Positions 10,533-22,991 of a stretch of 64,000 nucleotides of DNA are shown here, piece after piece (the stretch's first letter is position 1; each line of letters opens with the position of its first letter). Below the pieces are notes generated by a model that was not told the origin of the DNA, made no database searches, and was given only the letters and a program-made list of their open reading frames with translations. A program made the position numbers and the translations under genes. This stretch comes from Laguncularia racemosa (lineage: Eukaryota > Streptophyta > Magnoliopsida > Myrtales > Combretaceae): contig JBBMOL010000046.1 of NCBI GenBank assembly GCA_037954665.1, positions 4,758,501 to 4,822,500 of the forward strand. Direction: 5' to 3'.

Positions 10533-12211
10533 ATATAGAAATGGGATACAAGTGGCGAAGGTACTATCAAATTGACCTATTATGCACTTTGTTACATCCC
10601 TATAGAGGGAGAGTCTAGAGAATTATAATTGGATCTAGCAAACACTTGTGCACCTAAATTTTTAGATATTTATCAAGAAGTTGTTACAAGGTATCCCTAT
10701 TAAGTAAATCTACTAAGACATGGAATCAACACCAACCTAGAATACCCTCTTCGTGGTATTGCAGAGGGATTTGCTGAACATCTCTTTCAATGCTATCCTT
10801 TTGCATCAATTAATGAGAAAAGGAGAATTATCAAAGTAGCAAAAATGCAAGAAACCCTTGCTAGTTGAATCAATCCTTAACTCATGCTGCTAAATGCTTG
10901 AAATCTCATAGAAAGTGGTTAGCAAGAACCAATCTTGGTGATTATTCAACACACTAGACCCCTCTAGAAACTAGTTGGCTCAAATTAAATTGCAATAGTG
11001 CCATTAACCTAACTCTTTAGATGCTTGGAATCAATGGCATCATTTGGACACATTTGGGTGCTCTAGTGCTAGTTTTTCTTAAAAAATTGCTTTTACTTCT
11101 CGCCTTAAAACATAGCTATGAAGTGTCTAATGGGGATTAAATTTTGCCTATAAGTTGAAAATTAAAAAAAAAATTATTAAGAATAATTCTACAATAGCCT
11201 TATAATAGATTTAATCTAATAATATTTGGCTCATAAACCTTTTTCCAACAATAAATTTATGCAAGCAAAGAATCTTGAATTTCAATGAAGTTAAGTTGCA
11301 AACTACAATAAGAGAACAAAATCAAGCAATGAATTATTGCAATCAATAACCTAAAGGTTGTTATATTTTTATGATAATTTACATGTTTCTTTTTCTACTA
11401 TTCTATCTATGGATCTTGTTTGGACCAAGTGCCATAAGGTCTGGCCGACCCATTGAACTAGGCTAGTCTAACTTTTTTTGTGTATGTTTTGGTCATCGTG
11501 TCATGTATATAATGGAGAGATTGCAAAATCCAATATTAGATTTTAGACACACACGTTGCGACTACATAGTTATATATATATATCCAAAAATGTACTTTAC
11601 TTAATAAATCATAGGTGAAAAGCAATTGGAGATTAAATTACTTAAGAAAGGAAAATGGATTAGAAAAGTATCAATTGAAATTTTGAATTTACTATAATAA
11701 GGTAATATTGTATGTGAAATTATGTCATAGTCAATAGTTAAACACATGAATTGTGAAATAACCCAAACTATGTGTAATAGAGGGATCATAATTAGTTATG
11801 TTTAAGGAGTAATAAAATGCATAACCTAAAATCAGCATTAGCGTGAGAAGAGCAAATTGCATTATATGAAAAGTTTCACATTATTAAGATATGTTGAAAA
11901 AAAACACCACACTATTCTTCTTTAGTAAAGATAAGAGAATCAAACTCATACAATCTTTTAACATATTGTCTATCTTTTTAGGTAATTAAATATATATATG
12001 CCCATTAGTACATGATATACATTAAAAAATGACATAAACTTAACTTTTTTTAATAATCTAAACATTTATACACTTCGTGAAATGAGACATGAATAAGTAA
12101 TAAAAACTACATAACTTTTTCAAAGAAAAGAAAAATTACCTTTCCAAACTTCTACATGTTAATAGTAATGGAGAATGTTTTTTCTATTGCTAACCTTTGA
12201 CTTTTCAACTT
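10533..12211. other. Intergenic with possible decayed retroelement coding traces
   Basis: Short open stretches such as ETSWLKLNCNSA near 10970-11010 vaguely recall the start of a LINE-type RNase H domain, but stops interrupt them and the match is too short to claim. The rest is AT-rich with no recognised feature. Confidence 0.25.
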
Positions 12212-12650
12212 GTTGATGGGCCATTTTAGACCTAAGCCCAAGCCTAGCTTAGCTCGAGCCCATGATGTCCATCTAATGGGCAAAGCCACTCGCTTAGACA
12301 ACAAGTTGGCCCTTCTTCCTACCTAGCCACTTGACCTAGTCAACTCCAAATAAAGACTAAGAATGATAGTTAGCTATAATAAATGCTACTTCTCCATGAC
12401 CTAAACACTTCAAAGGTGCTCAGGGAAACATGCCCCACATCTCCAATGTCTAAACATCTAACGCCCTCCTTTATAAATACAAAGGTTAGTCTATAAGCGA
12501 AAAGATTCAAAACCTTAAGCACTCTAACTCTCATATTACAATCACTTTCCTTATCTTTACTCATTATAACTTGAGCATCAGAATAACCATGTTGAAAACC
12601 TCAGCACACCGTTAGCTCACTGTTTTCTTACCTATTGCAAGTTACAAATA
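12212..12650 (+). repeat. Probable 5' LTR of a Tat-like gypsy element
   Basis: It contains a TATA box in a GC-flanked context (ctttataaatac, about 12473-12484) and near its end 'acttgagcatcagaat'. This matches the known Tat/Ogre LTR motif with the core TTGAGCGTCGGAGT. It lies just upstream of gag remnants on the same strand. Both boundaries are estimates. Confidence 0.55.
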
Positions 12651-13139
12651 CTATTGAAAACATCCACAAACAACATTTAGCACCATCTTCTATCGAATCA
12701 CAAACATGGCTGGCAATAAAAAAAATCAAATCTAAAGCTAATGAAACTTCACCTACCCAAACACAGCACGACCCTAATCTATTCATTCAATAACCATCAA
12801 GGCAACTAGGCAAGGAGGATAGGTTAACCCACCTTAAACAAAATGCTTGCTAACTTCTATGTTGAAAACATACAACTATGCATATGGGTAGATTAGCTGC
12901 AACATCAATAGCAGCACCAATCACAGCATACCTAATCAAGTGAGCATGATGATGATCATGCCTCAACCCATTCCCTACCACCACCGCCGCCGCCGACAGC
13001 AACTGCAAAAATGCTACAGTACTTGCACCCCCACCACAACCTCTTCTAGTTGCATCCCATAGCCCCACAACACCTCCCTTACCTCAACCACAACCATTAG
13101 AGGCACATTCCCATCGCTCCCAACATAGTGCAAGAGTAG

Positions 13140-14160
13140 GCGAGCTAGAGGATTAAATTAAGAGACTTTCTGACCTCCATGATAAAATGAAATCTAACAT
13201 GTAGAATCAGTACTCATTCACCTAATCTCCATTCACTCAAGAGATCTAAGATGAGTTGCTTCCCTCTACATATTTAAATTGTAATTCTAGAGTTCTATGA
13301 TAGAATTACAAACTTAGGTGATCACCTTAGTTACTTCATGTCCCAAATGAGACTTCTAGGTTGTAGTGACACCACTACCTGCAAATCTTTCCAGGCACAT
13401 TAAAAAAAGCAACTCAGAACTTAGTGCAACCATTTGAAGCCAAACTCCATTTCAAGCTTCAAAAACCTTAGCAAGCAATTCTATGAACACTTCTTAGCAA
13501 GCAAAATGCCAATGAAGGACTCCTCCAACCTTAACCTCATCTATTAGAAGTAGGATAAGTCCATCCAAGATTATCTATCTCACTTTACCATAGCCATGCT
13601 CGAAATCTAAATCTTGACATGCAAGTCGCCTTAAATGTTGCAATTATGAGCATATGAACTTCTGGCCATTTCTCTCCAAATCAAAATGTAAGTTGAGAAG
13701 TTTTGATAAATTTCTCAAGTGAGCTGTGAAATTCATCACTATGGAAGATAATATCAAAGCTCATAAGGAAGTTGACTAAACTAAGTTGAAGAAGGAAAAA
13801 AAGAAGAAGATAAGAACCGACCTAACATCAAAGACTACCTCAATCTAAGAAGTGATGAGGGATCGTCTCATAGATAGGATAATGGTAAGTGTAAGAAGAA
13901 GCGCACCATTCCGCTTTACATAAACTACACACCCTTTAACTAATCTAGAGGCCAATACTCTTAGAAGTCCACCATAAGGATATCCTTACATGGCTTGAGA
14001 AACTCAAGGGAAATCCATCATGATGAAACTCAAACAAGTATTGTAAATTCCACTAAGATAAATGATAGAACATAGAAGATTGTGCCCAATTGAAGAATGC
14101 TATAAAGGACACTATTAGGTGAGGCTACTTCAAGTAATATATAAATAAATCAACTTAATG
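13140..14160 (+). pseudogene. Ty3/gypsy gag remnant
   Basis: Translated pieces match plant gypsy gag: 'FKNLSKQFYEHFLASKMPM', then 'SIQDYLSHFTIAMLEI' (about 13560-13610), and near 14034-14130 'KYCKFH' followed by 'EDCAQLKNAI', the usual region after the gag core. Many stops separate the pieces. It leads directly to the protease at 14396, so the order is gag-protease-RT on the plus strand. Confidence 0.75.
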
Positions 14161-14279
14161 ATGCAGAAAAGCTTACTTAAAGGAGAAGAGCTGACCCCTA
14201 ACCATTGACCCAACACCTTAGTCCCCAACAATAATAGAGCCTCTAACAATGTAGTGAATACTAATGTTGCGGGACCCTC

Positions 14280-15240
14280 TATAGGAGGGTGGTCAAGTGC
14301 TAGTAGCATGGCCTACACCCATTCTCAGCAAGTCATCAACTTGCACAATAAGAAGCTAAGAATTAAATAATCCCATTTCTTTCTCTAACAAAGACTTGGA
14401 AGGGGTTCAAACCCTTTATGATAATACATTAATCATAACACCTCAGATTGCTAGTTTTGATATTCACAAAACACTCATTGACATAGGAAGCTCAGCAAAC
14501 ATCATCTTTAAGGCCACCTATGACAAAATGAAGCCTAAGTTAAAGGTCAAGTTGAAGCCTTACGACCACAATCTCTATGGTTTCAATAACAAGCCTATCC
14601 AAACTATAGGTATTATTTCCCTCCCCATGGGGTTCAATAATAATGCAAATGTTGTTGAACAACTCATTGACTTCTTAGTGATAGACTGTTGGTTGCCATA
14701 TAATGTTATATTAGGGTAACCAAGTCAAAATAGCTTTAAGATGATCCCCTCTACAATATACTTAAAAGCCAAATTCCCTACTACAACAAGAGTTGGCATT
14801 TGCTAAGGGGATCAATAATTGGCAAGGTCATGTTATCTACAAGCACTAACCAAAGAGGAGGTCCTAACTATCGAGATAGGGCTAAAGGAAAAGCTAGGAA
14901 ATAGGTAAGAACCAATTGAAGAGGTAGAGACGATACAACTCCATATCAACCCCAAGCATACTATACAAGTAGGAAAGCTACCACCTGGAGAACTAAAGCG
15001 ACACCTCGTCAACTTCCTCTGGTCCAACAAAGATGTTTTTGATTGGTCACTATCTAATATGCGAAGCATTCCCTTAGAAGTTAGTTATCAAGTAAAGAAA
15101 AAGACCATTTTGCCCCTCAAAAGGCATGTTATAATTGAAGGGAAGGTGCAAAAACTGCTAAAAGCAGATTTCATGAGGGGGAAGGGACTAGTTTTGTTAT
15201 GCAAACTTTTAAGAGAGAGGGAAGAAAAGGAGAAGTAGTT
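14280..15240 (+). pseudogene. gypsy protease and N-terminal reverse transcriptase remnant
   Basis: A retropepsin-like segment at 14396-14719 has the active-site region LIDIGSSANII, where the usual D-T/N-G-S-S becomes D-I-G-S-S, and ends YNVILG. Further on, 'GELKRHLVNFLWSNKDVFDW' (about 14985-15045) and 'VQKLLKADF' match the segment leading into gypsy RT. The RT core itself is missing, so the element is truncated near 15.25 kb. Frameshifts and stops show that it is dead. Confidence 0.78.
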
Positions 15241-15506
15241 GTTGTATCGAGTATAAACTAGGTAGGCTAAGAAAATAACTAATAAGAAAAAGATTAGCAA
15301 AAACTAAAACTAATGTAGATGATGTGGTGAATAGTGTGGACATGGAGAGCTATAGAGGAATTGAGATAGAATCCTTGGAATTGCTACTAATGCTCATATG
15401 CATGCTATTCTTTTCCTTTAATATTACGCAAGCCTCAATGGAAAATAATAATAAACCTTAAGGTTAGTTTTGTAAAGTTCAAAATAAAAAATATAAAAAA
15501 GACCTA

Positions 15507-15958
15507 ACATTGTGTTTAGTTGGGTAGACTTCAAATGAAAACAAGAGAAATGGGCGAAAAAGAATGGAGACTTTGTGTTTGGTAATTTAAGAGTGGAGTG
15601 GAAATCTTAAGGAAATGAATGGAAAAAGGCATTAGTTTTCTAGTTTTAAAGTCAATATCTTTCTCTCTAAAATTGGAGAGAAATAGTAGAAATGAATGAA
15701 AATCGATTTGAAATTATAAGAACATCCCTATTATCTAAATTTACTAAATAAATATAAGGGCAATATAATCTATTAATCTTTTATTTCCTTTATGTGATGG
15801 AAATCAAATATAAAAAAAATTTAAAAGTTTTCTTCCATCTCCTTCTTAAATAACCAAACACAAAATGAAAACCAAAATTTTCTTTTTCTTAGCTTTTTTT
15901 TTTTTTTTTTGTTCTTTTGACTTATTTCATCTTTTCAAAAATTTAGCAAACACAATGT
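15507..15958. mobile_element. hAT-like MITE (about 450 bp)
   Basis: The terminal inverted repeat is ACATTGTGTTTAG on the left against ACATTGTGTTTGC from the right end, with further internal symmetry ('gtgtttggtaa' against 'aataaccaaacac'). The flanks share AAGAC, a partial match to an 8-bp target duplication. No coding sequence. It separates the gypsy remnant from the ZNF511-like gene. Confidence 0.6.
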
Positions 15959-16230
15959 AAGACACCAAAATAAGGATCTGGCTTAAGTATTATAGATTTA
16001 GGGATCAACCCAAAGTTAAACTTAATGGGCTGGACCTCTTCCAATTCAATTCGGGCCATTTCTACATTTCTAAAAGGATATGAAATGAGCGATGATCGTT
16101 CCAATTCAAAATCTAGACAGAAAAAGGCAATATAAAATTAAAAAAAAAAAAAAAATTCAGTCTTCTGCAACTGCAACGGGCTAAAGCTCAAGTGTGTGTA
16201 CAAACAAGAGAGAGATAAAGAAAGATAGCG
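15959..16230 (+). promoter_or_regulatory. Upstream region of the ZNF511-like gene
   Basis: It contains TGGGCT/GGGCC-type elements (about 16027, 16053) and a GA-rich leader just before the ATG (16210-16230). TGGGCY motifs are common in promoters of constitutively expressed plant genes. I see no clear TATA box. Confidence 0.35.
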
Positions 16231-19200
16231 ATGGACATAGAAGAAGAGAGGAAGAACAGAAAGGAATCAGCGTCGGAATTTCCGTACTGGTGTCCGGTTC
16301 GCCGTAGATTCGAACCCGAATCTCCTTTCTTCTCTTCTGGCAACATCGAACGAGAGCTTCTTGCCAAACACGTACTCTTTCTCCCTCCCTCTCTCTCTCT
16401 CTCTCTCTTTTCTTTTCTCCTTTTACTTATTCAAAACTTTTGAACTACGCTATTTCTGTGTTTTATTTTTTCGGTTTCACTTAAATTTCAATTGTATATA
16501 GGTGTATGTATGTAAGCTGCGTATGTATGTCGATGCTAGTTCTGGAGGATGAGAATGACATAAGTTGCTCGTTTATCGTCACTGTTACTCGTGCCTTTAT
16601 GTTCATAAATATGGTTGCGATGTTTAATTACCTATTTGGCCTGCCTAACCGAGCAAGCCGGTCCAATTACGGCCGTGCCACCCCCCTTATAATCGATCAA
16701 GATGTAATAAGCGTATCCTGCAATTTTCTTTGGCTGCTTTTGAATAAAATTGGCTAGAATCTTTCAATTTAAAAGGCATTTTTGATAAACATTTTTATTT
16801 CAGTAGAAGAAAGCAATAATGGCGATCTGTGCTCTAGAAGTTATCGATTCTCTTTTCCAGCTTCACTGGATGTTTTTCGCTTACGTGCAATCTTCTTGAT
16901 TTGAAATGTTGTTACTATCAGTTCACTAACTGGTCTTCCTATGTGGCACTCTGCATGGGTTGTTGCATGTTATTTGTGGGTTTGCATTTGTTTCAGTTAT
17001 TGTTATTTGTTACTATCCGCTTCTTAGCTAATCTGTGTGTTAACTTCAGCTTATGTATGATTTTGTGTCTGATATTGAGTTGAGTTTTTTTCTACTTGTG
17101 TCAATCAGGTTGCGCTCGATGTGACTGAGGATGAGAGGCGCCATCTTCAGGATATTGTGGTGGAGCAGAACGGGTATTTTCCTTTTAACATGATTTGATT
17201 TTAGTCCTGTATGGAACTATAGCTCAGTTGTTCAAATATAGACTATCTTTACCCTATAGTTTTATATGAAAGAGCATAATTGAAAAATGCAGTCAAAGCT
17301 TAAGAATGTTGGCGTATTTGATCAGGGAGCTTTTCTGTCCAATTGTTGATTGCCATGCACGTTTGGCTTCAATGGAGAACTTTGAAGATCATTATAATGC
17401 TCGGCATACTGCCTCTTGCTCAGTTTGCGCCCAGGCTTACCCTACATCACGACTACTAAGCATTCATGTATCTGAAGTCCATGACTCTTTCTTCCAAGCA
17501 AAAGTTGCACGTGGTTATGCAGTGGTAGGTTATGCTTCTTCAATTGCGTACCCTTTTCTTTTCAAGTGCCCCCTTAATTGTATGTGATAACAGAATCTTT
17601 CCCTACAAGGTGCACAATCTCTACTGGTTCAAGTATTTGGAACACCTATTGCATGTAATTTTGGGATGTATCGTTAGTTACTTGTGTTAATATATACAAA
17701 CATTCTTTTAAAAATAAATTGACAATGATTCAATCATACTTATTTAATATATCAATGTTAAATTAAGATCAATTGCTACTTGCAAGACTTCAAGTTTCAG
17801 ATTTGGCATTAGCATTTGCCCAAGTTATCTAACAAACCGCTTCTGCCAAGGAAAGGGAACCATCTTCCTGCTTCCCTTTCCTTTTCCTTTTCCTTTTCCT
17901 TCACTTCATTATTTTCATTCTGTCTCTTGTGACCTTCAGGGGAACCATCAAGTGAACTGAAATAGTGGCCTATCAAGGAATAAAGGGAAATGGCAATCAT
18001 CAATAGAATTGCTAGGCAAATGAAAGCCAATAAAGCTAATTATTAAACCACTCACTGAAAGCCTTTTTGGCCCATTTCACAGTTAAGAAACTGTTGACAA
18101 AAGTGGACATGGAATCAAGAGTGGTTTGAGTTGGGGACAAGAGGACAATCAAAGTGGGCTGCCTGTTGGATAAACATTCCTAGTCCTCAGTTGTATGAGC
18201 AAAACTAGATAATTGGGATGCTATAATACATTACACGACGAAAAGAAAAATCCATGCTAACAATATTTTAGAGGAAGAAGTTGCTTCAACAAACCTGGCG
18301 GACATGCATAGGTGATGTCTGCAAAAGAGTCTACAAGTTCAGCTGGATGTTTATTTTATAACAAACTTTTGCATATTGTCTGATTCTTCATTAAAAAAAT
18401 ATGCATGTAAATAACATGACAATGACAATTGAGCTGACATGAGTAAACAGTAATACTTTCAGTTTCATGTATAATGACTGTATAAGTGCTGCCATCTTTA
18501 GTTTGGGGACAAAGATTGTAAACATCATCTCGCTTGGTGGCTCTATTTGTTTTCTAATGAAAGCTGGAGGGTGAAGATAAAGAACAAACCTAAAAAAATG
18601 GGGGTTGCTTGCATCGAGGTAGCTGTGGTAACTTGTTCTTTGAGACTTTCATTAGTAAGTTTAAAACGCATGAATATGAATTTAAATTGAATGAGTTAGT
18701 ATTCCACTTTGAACCTTATATAGTATAGTGCCTACAAATTATAATGTACGATTTGGTATACAAATGAGTATATATTGAAAGAAAAAATGGTGGATCCCTT
18801 AATAAGGGAATTCTAGTTTGCTTCATCAATAGTAATAGACTTGATGAAAAAATTTATGGTCAAGGAGCTGCTTTGGTTGACCAGTGCTACTATAAAATAA
18901 AACACTGGCTATTGTTAACTACCATTTGTGTATCATCCTTGAGGTATAATCATTCTTGCCTCGATCAGTATTGCATAAGATGTGCAAGCTAGTCTATCCA
19001 CTACCTTCAAGTTGTACGAAATGGATCCAGAATAAAAGGAAGAAGAAAATATTATAAGGTGAGCTAACAATTCTCCATCTGGTCTAGAGGCTCTGGCCAA
19101 TCTAATTACATCAGTCTGGTCATGCTTTGAAGTCTATCCATGCACATTTGATGCTGTCTTGCATTCTATTTTCCCATCATTGATCTCCCCTAGGAAGCAA

Positions 19201-20080
19201 TGCAGCCATGCTGCAGAATACCCATGGCAATTTTTGTTCCCTCTAAAAACATTCATTGTTCCTCGAGGATGCGAGCTGACTTGGTAAAAATTGGAGAAAA
19301 CAAAAGTAAAATTTTGGGTAGTGGAGTATACGTTTGAAAAAAAGCATGTTGTATCTAAAAAGTTGATCCTAAAGGGAATAAAAACTTGTGATTCTATTAG
19401 GGTCTCTGGCTAGTTTGCAACAATTGGGATGGTGCCTGTACAATAAAGGAGCTCTACCTAGAGATTAGGTTAACAAATGGCATACAAAAATTTTGTCCCA
19501 TTAGGTGGTCATAGGTGTGTCTGGCAATATTTCAGGGGAAGCAAACATTCTCAGTGAAACCACACATAGAAGAGTGGAATTAATTTATGAAAATGGATAA
19601 CATTAGTCTCTGCTGGCTGCTTTCTGCCTGCTTCCCCCCCTCCCCTCCTCCTTCCTTTCTTCCTTCCTTCCCTTTTTTAATGTATGAATGCTTAAACAAT
19701 TTACTAGTCTCTATTCATTTGTTTGGAAACAGTATGAATGCTTGGTTGAAGGCTGTGGTTTGAAGTTCAAAACCTACAAAGGTCGACAACAGCATCTGGT
19801 GGACAAACACAAGTTTCCCTCTTCCTTTGAGTTTTACAAAAAGGCCCATCCTTCTAAGAAGCAAAGACAGAAAATCGAACGAAAACATTCTAGTCATGGT
19901 AGGGAAACTCCTTCAAACATGATGGACGTCGAAGATGAAGCCATTAATGGGCTTATTTCAGCAGTTTCTAAACTAAGCACTTCAGATTCCTCTCCTAAGA
20001 CTGTCAGCTTTGGTCGCCACAGTACTCGTGGCTTTACATTTGTGCCGAGATCCATTCAGCGTGGGAGGAGGTCAGAGTAA
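16231..20080 (+). CDS. C2H2 zinc-finger protein, ZNF511-like
   Basis: Four exons: 16231-16371, 17109-17173, 17293-17524 and 19733-20080, all with GT-AG introns and matching phases, giving 261 aa. The product has 'LFCPIVDCHARLASMENFEDHY' split over a first C2H2-like finger ending in HYNARH. A second run, CSVCAQAYPTSRLLSIHVSEVH, directly follows. Exon 4 adds YECLVEGCGLKFKTYKGRQQH with HLVDKH. This three-finger arrangement and the HDSFFQAK/CLVEGC signature match the conserved eukaryotic ZNF511 family, probably nuclear; its molecular role is poorly defined. A basic stretch (KKQRQKIERK) and a C-terminal FVPRSIQRGRR follow. The start is the first ATG, in a GA-rich leader. The exon joins are inferred from frame and splice sites, and intron 3 is unusually long (2.2 kb). 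Confidence 0.88.
17525..19732 (+). other. Intron 3 of the ZNF511-like gene (2.2 kb)
   Basis: The donor is GTAGGT at 17525 and the acceptor is ...TTTGGAAACAG at 19732. I recognise no gene inside it. It has a (CCTTTT)n-type tract near 17876-17900 and a pyrimidine-rich tract near 19632-19676. Confidence 0.7.
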
Positions 20081-20424
20081 CCTGGAGAGAAGAGTTAACC
20101 AACAACTTATGCAAAGGAGTAAGCTACAAATTTTCATAGTTGCAGTTGGCAGTGTGGTCTTTTTTTGCTACTGTTATGTATATTACACACATAATAGCAT
20201 AGAAGAGTGCAGTCTTTCTTGGTACGGTGGCCAAGGTAATTGAGGTTTAAGGCTTCCATTTGAGATCAATAATCTTTTCAATAGAGCAATTAATTCATTC
20301 AACTCACGATTCTAATGCGGTTGAACTGTCCATTTTATCAAATACAAGCGCACGTGATCTTGCAGTTGTTCTATTGAACAGTGTGTGTGAAGGACGTTAG
20401 AGCTTGCAAACTATTAAGAGATTA

Positions 20425-20552
20425 GATTCTTATCCATGGAGCTTTATCTGCATACTTTATGGATTTGCAAGGAAGGCATCTTTTTCTGGATTCTTATCTA
20501 TGGCTTTATCTGCATACTTTATGGATTCGCAAGGAAGGCATATTTTTCTGGA
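20425..20552. repeat. Tandem duplication, 64-bp unit, downstream of the ZNF511-like gene
   Basis: Copies start at 20425 and 20489, each beginning GATTCTTATC and containing 'tttatctgcatactttatgg' and 'caaggaaggcat'. They lie in the probable 3' untranslated or flanking region. Confidence 0.85.
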
Positions 20553-20730
20553 TGAACTTGACGATGAGTTTCCTAGTCACCTAGAGTGCTGCATTCCTTT
20601 TTGTGAATAGCAAAAGCCCCAATGAGTGAATATTCACCATAGATTTTTTTTTTTCTATTCTATTTTTTTATTTTCCTTCTTTCTTTCTTTCCTTCCTTCC
20701 TTTATTCCTCCTCCTCTTCCTCTTCTTTTT

Positions 20731-21431
20731 TGGTCATAGGATCTAACCTCGTCTTAACTATTTGTGGTTTTATGTCTATTGGTATAGAGTTTTAGATTCT
20801 GGGCAACCGTATAATAGTTTGTATTATTGGTTTAGTTATAATGTAATGCTTGAAAGACATTTATATAGGAAAATTAGGGTTTGTAAAATGTAACCGTTAA
20901 AAGACTATTTTACCCTTATTACATAAATATTAAAATTATAGCGATATATAGTATTTGCTCTTTTAGTATGAATTTGTAAGTACGAAATTGGAGCAATGAT
21001 TAAGAAAGGTGTTTGCATATTCTTGATTGTAGGAATGTAACAAATAGGAACCAACCATTTCATTCACCAGTAATAGATTGTCACAGCACAAGATAATGGT
21101 GCACTAAAAGGGATCCTTTACTTACAACTGAGATTATAAATCCAAAGTAAAGTGATATTGCTTAGGTTAACGTTTCGTATTCAACCTCTGTGGACCTCCT
21201 TAATGTGGCAGACTGCTTCTTAGAGCACCAAGAAATGAGACTTTTGGCCAAGAAAAAAAGGCAATACCCATTGTTGGACCCAAAAGTGTCTAGATAACCT
21301 ATCCACCTGTCAACAACAATATATTTTGATCACTGTTCCAATATTATGCTGAGCGACTTAGGGGTATTATCATATATTACTATATTGGTATCATTTCTGT
21401 AGAATAGCTTTTTTACTATTACATTATATTC
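20731..21431 (-). mobile_element. Decayed copia 3' end, copy 1 (RNase H plus LTR-like sequence)
   Basis: On the minus strand (about 21305-21160) the translation gives NNGYCLFFLAKSLISW followed by CSKKQSATLRRSTEVEYE. This is the conserved end of copia RNase H (normally SSTEAEYRAL). Lower coordinates (20731-20990) hold an LTR-like sequence without genes. The block is repeated about 780 bp further on. Confidence 0.75.
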
Positions 21432-21510
21432 AACCAACCAACCAACCTCCCACTATTGATGATGGTATCCCTCATGGAGGTGATGAAAGAATATTTTTGT
21501 TTTTTTTTTT

Positions 21511-22312
21511 TTCCATAGAATCTAGCATCCGGTCTTAACTATTTGTGGTTTTCCAGTTATTAGTATAGAGTTCTAAATTCTGAACATCTGTATAATAGTT
21601 TGTATTATTAGTTTAGCTGCAATTAATGTCCAAATAATGTTTATACATGAGGAATAAGGTTCATAAAATGTAAAGGTTAAAGGCTATCATACCTTTATTA
21701 CTTTATTACATAAATATTAAGATTATAGTGCTATATAGTATCGCTCTTTCAATAGCAATTTGTAAGTTTTAAGTATGAAATTGGAGCAGTGACTAAAAAA
21801 AGTTATTGTTTGCAAAATCTTGGTGAGTGTAGGAATGTAGCAAATGAGAACTCAATTAGCAACAATCATTTCATACACAAGTGATACTTAACATCAATAT
21901 GTTACCTGTGATCATGTTAAATGGGGTTGATGATGGGTGGACAAGTGAAAAATAGTAATAACACAGGATAATGGGGCACTAAAGGGAATCCTTTACTTAC
22001 AAATTAGATGATAAATCCAAGCAGACTCTGATATTGCCTAGATTAGAGCTTTGTATTTGACCTTTATGGAACTCCTCGATGCAGCATTCGATGTGTTATA
22101 GTGCCAAGAAATGAGACCCTGGCCTAGAAAAATGGGATACCCATTGTTGGACTGACAAGTATCTGGACAGCCCGTCCAGTCTCCTCAAAAATAACTTATC
22201 AATAACAATATATTTTGATCATTTCTCCAATCTTACCATGATGGCATATTATTATATATTACTATTGTTATTTATGCACTAAGGTGGAATAGCATTTTTA
22301 CTATTACATTAG
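21511..22312 (-). mobile_element. Decayed copia 3' end, copy 2 of the tandem duplication
   Basis: It aligns with 20731-21431 from 'catagNatctagc' to 'ttttactattacatta'. Its RNase H trace, minus strand about 22175-22030, reads WTGCPDT, NNGYPIFLGQGLISW and RSSIKVKYKAL. The two copies differ considerably, so the duplication is old. Confidence 0.75.
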
Positions 22313-22991
22313 AGTTGCAAACACTAATCCTCTTGCATGATTACTCCTCCTACAAGGGAATGTAATTAGTCTAATAATACAACCATTGTTCAGATTCAAG
22401 GTGTGATTCCCATGACTAATCTTGTTCTCTTACTGAAATACTTTACAACCTTGCAGTTCGCGTTGGTGTCCGGATCCTTCTTGCTAAAAATGAATTGTAA
22501 CGACAGGTACCAGCACTCTTAGACGTCTAGGATAAGATATGCAATGATCTGCAATTCCGGATCAAAGGGTCATCAAGTCTTATTATGACCCAACTACAGC
22601 GAACATAGACAGCATTTGAAGAGAGAGTTCTGCACAAGAACTTACAATGATGGCATTTGGCACTGCACTACTCATACGAATTCTTTAGCTAGGCTAGAGG
22701 TTCACATTTAAATGTCGCCTAAGAATCAGACCATAATTGATTGCTTCCCTTCGCCAAAATCATATAATAAATAAGTAAATGCGCAGGGTCCTGGTCCTCT
22801 TGATTTTTGAAGCCTAAATCTGCTTAAGAGATTATCAAGAGCCCTCTCTACATGAGTTCAAAGTCTGGCACTTGCTACTTTAAAATTGAACCAAATAATA
22901 TTGAACAAAATAAATAATGCACAAACTAAGGAAAGGAACGGGATTATCCTGTATAATAAGGAACATCAAATTAATACGTCGTGTTTCACAT
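22313..22991. other. Intergenic between copia remnants and the bL27c gene
   Basis: No coding signal recognised; it includes the probable 3' untranslated region of the minus-strand bL27c gene just above 22.9 kb. Confidence 0.45.

Noticed and set aside
12850..13068. Minus-strand open frame of 72 codons (Ala/Gly-rich)
   Set aside because: Shadow of GC-rich sequence within the gypsy element; strand is opposite to gag-pol.
16506..16757. Open frame of 83 codons in intron 1 of the ZNF511-like gene
   Set aside because: No recognisable domain, lies fully within an intron whose borders join neighbouring exons in phase.
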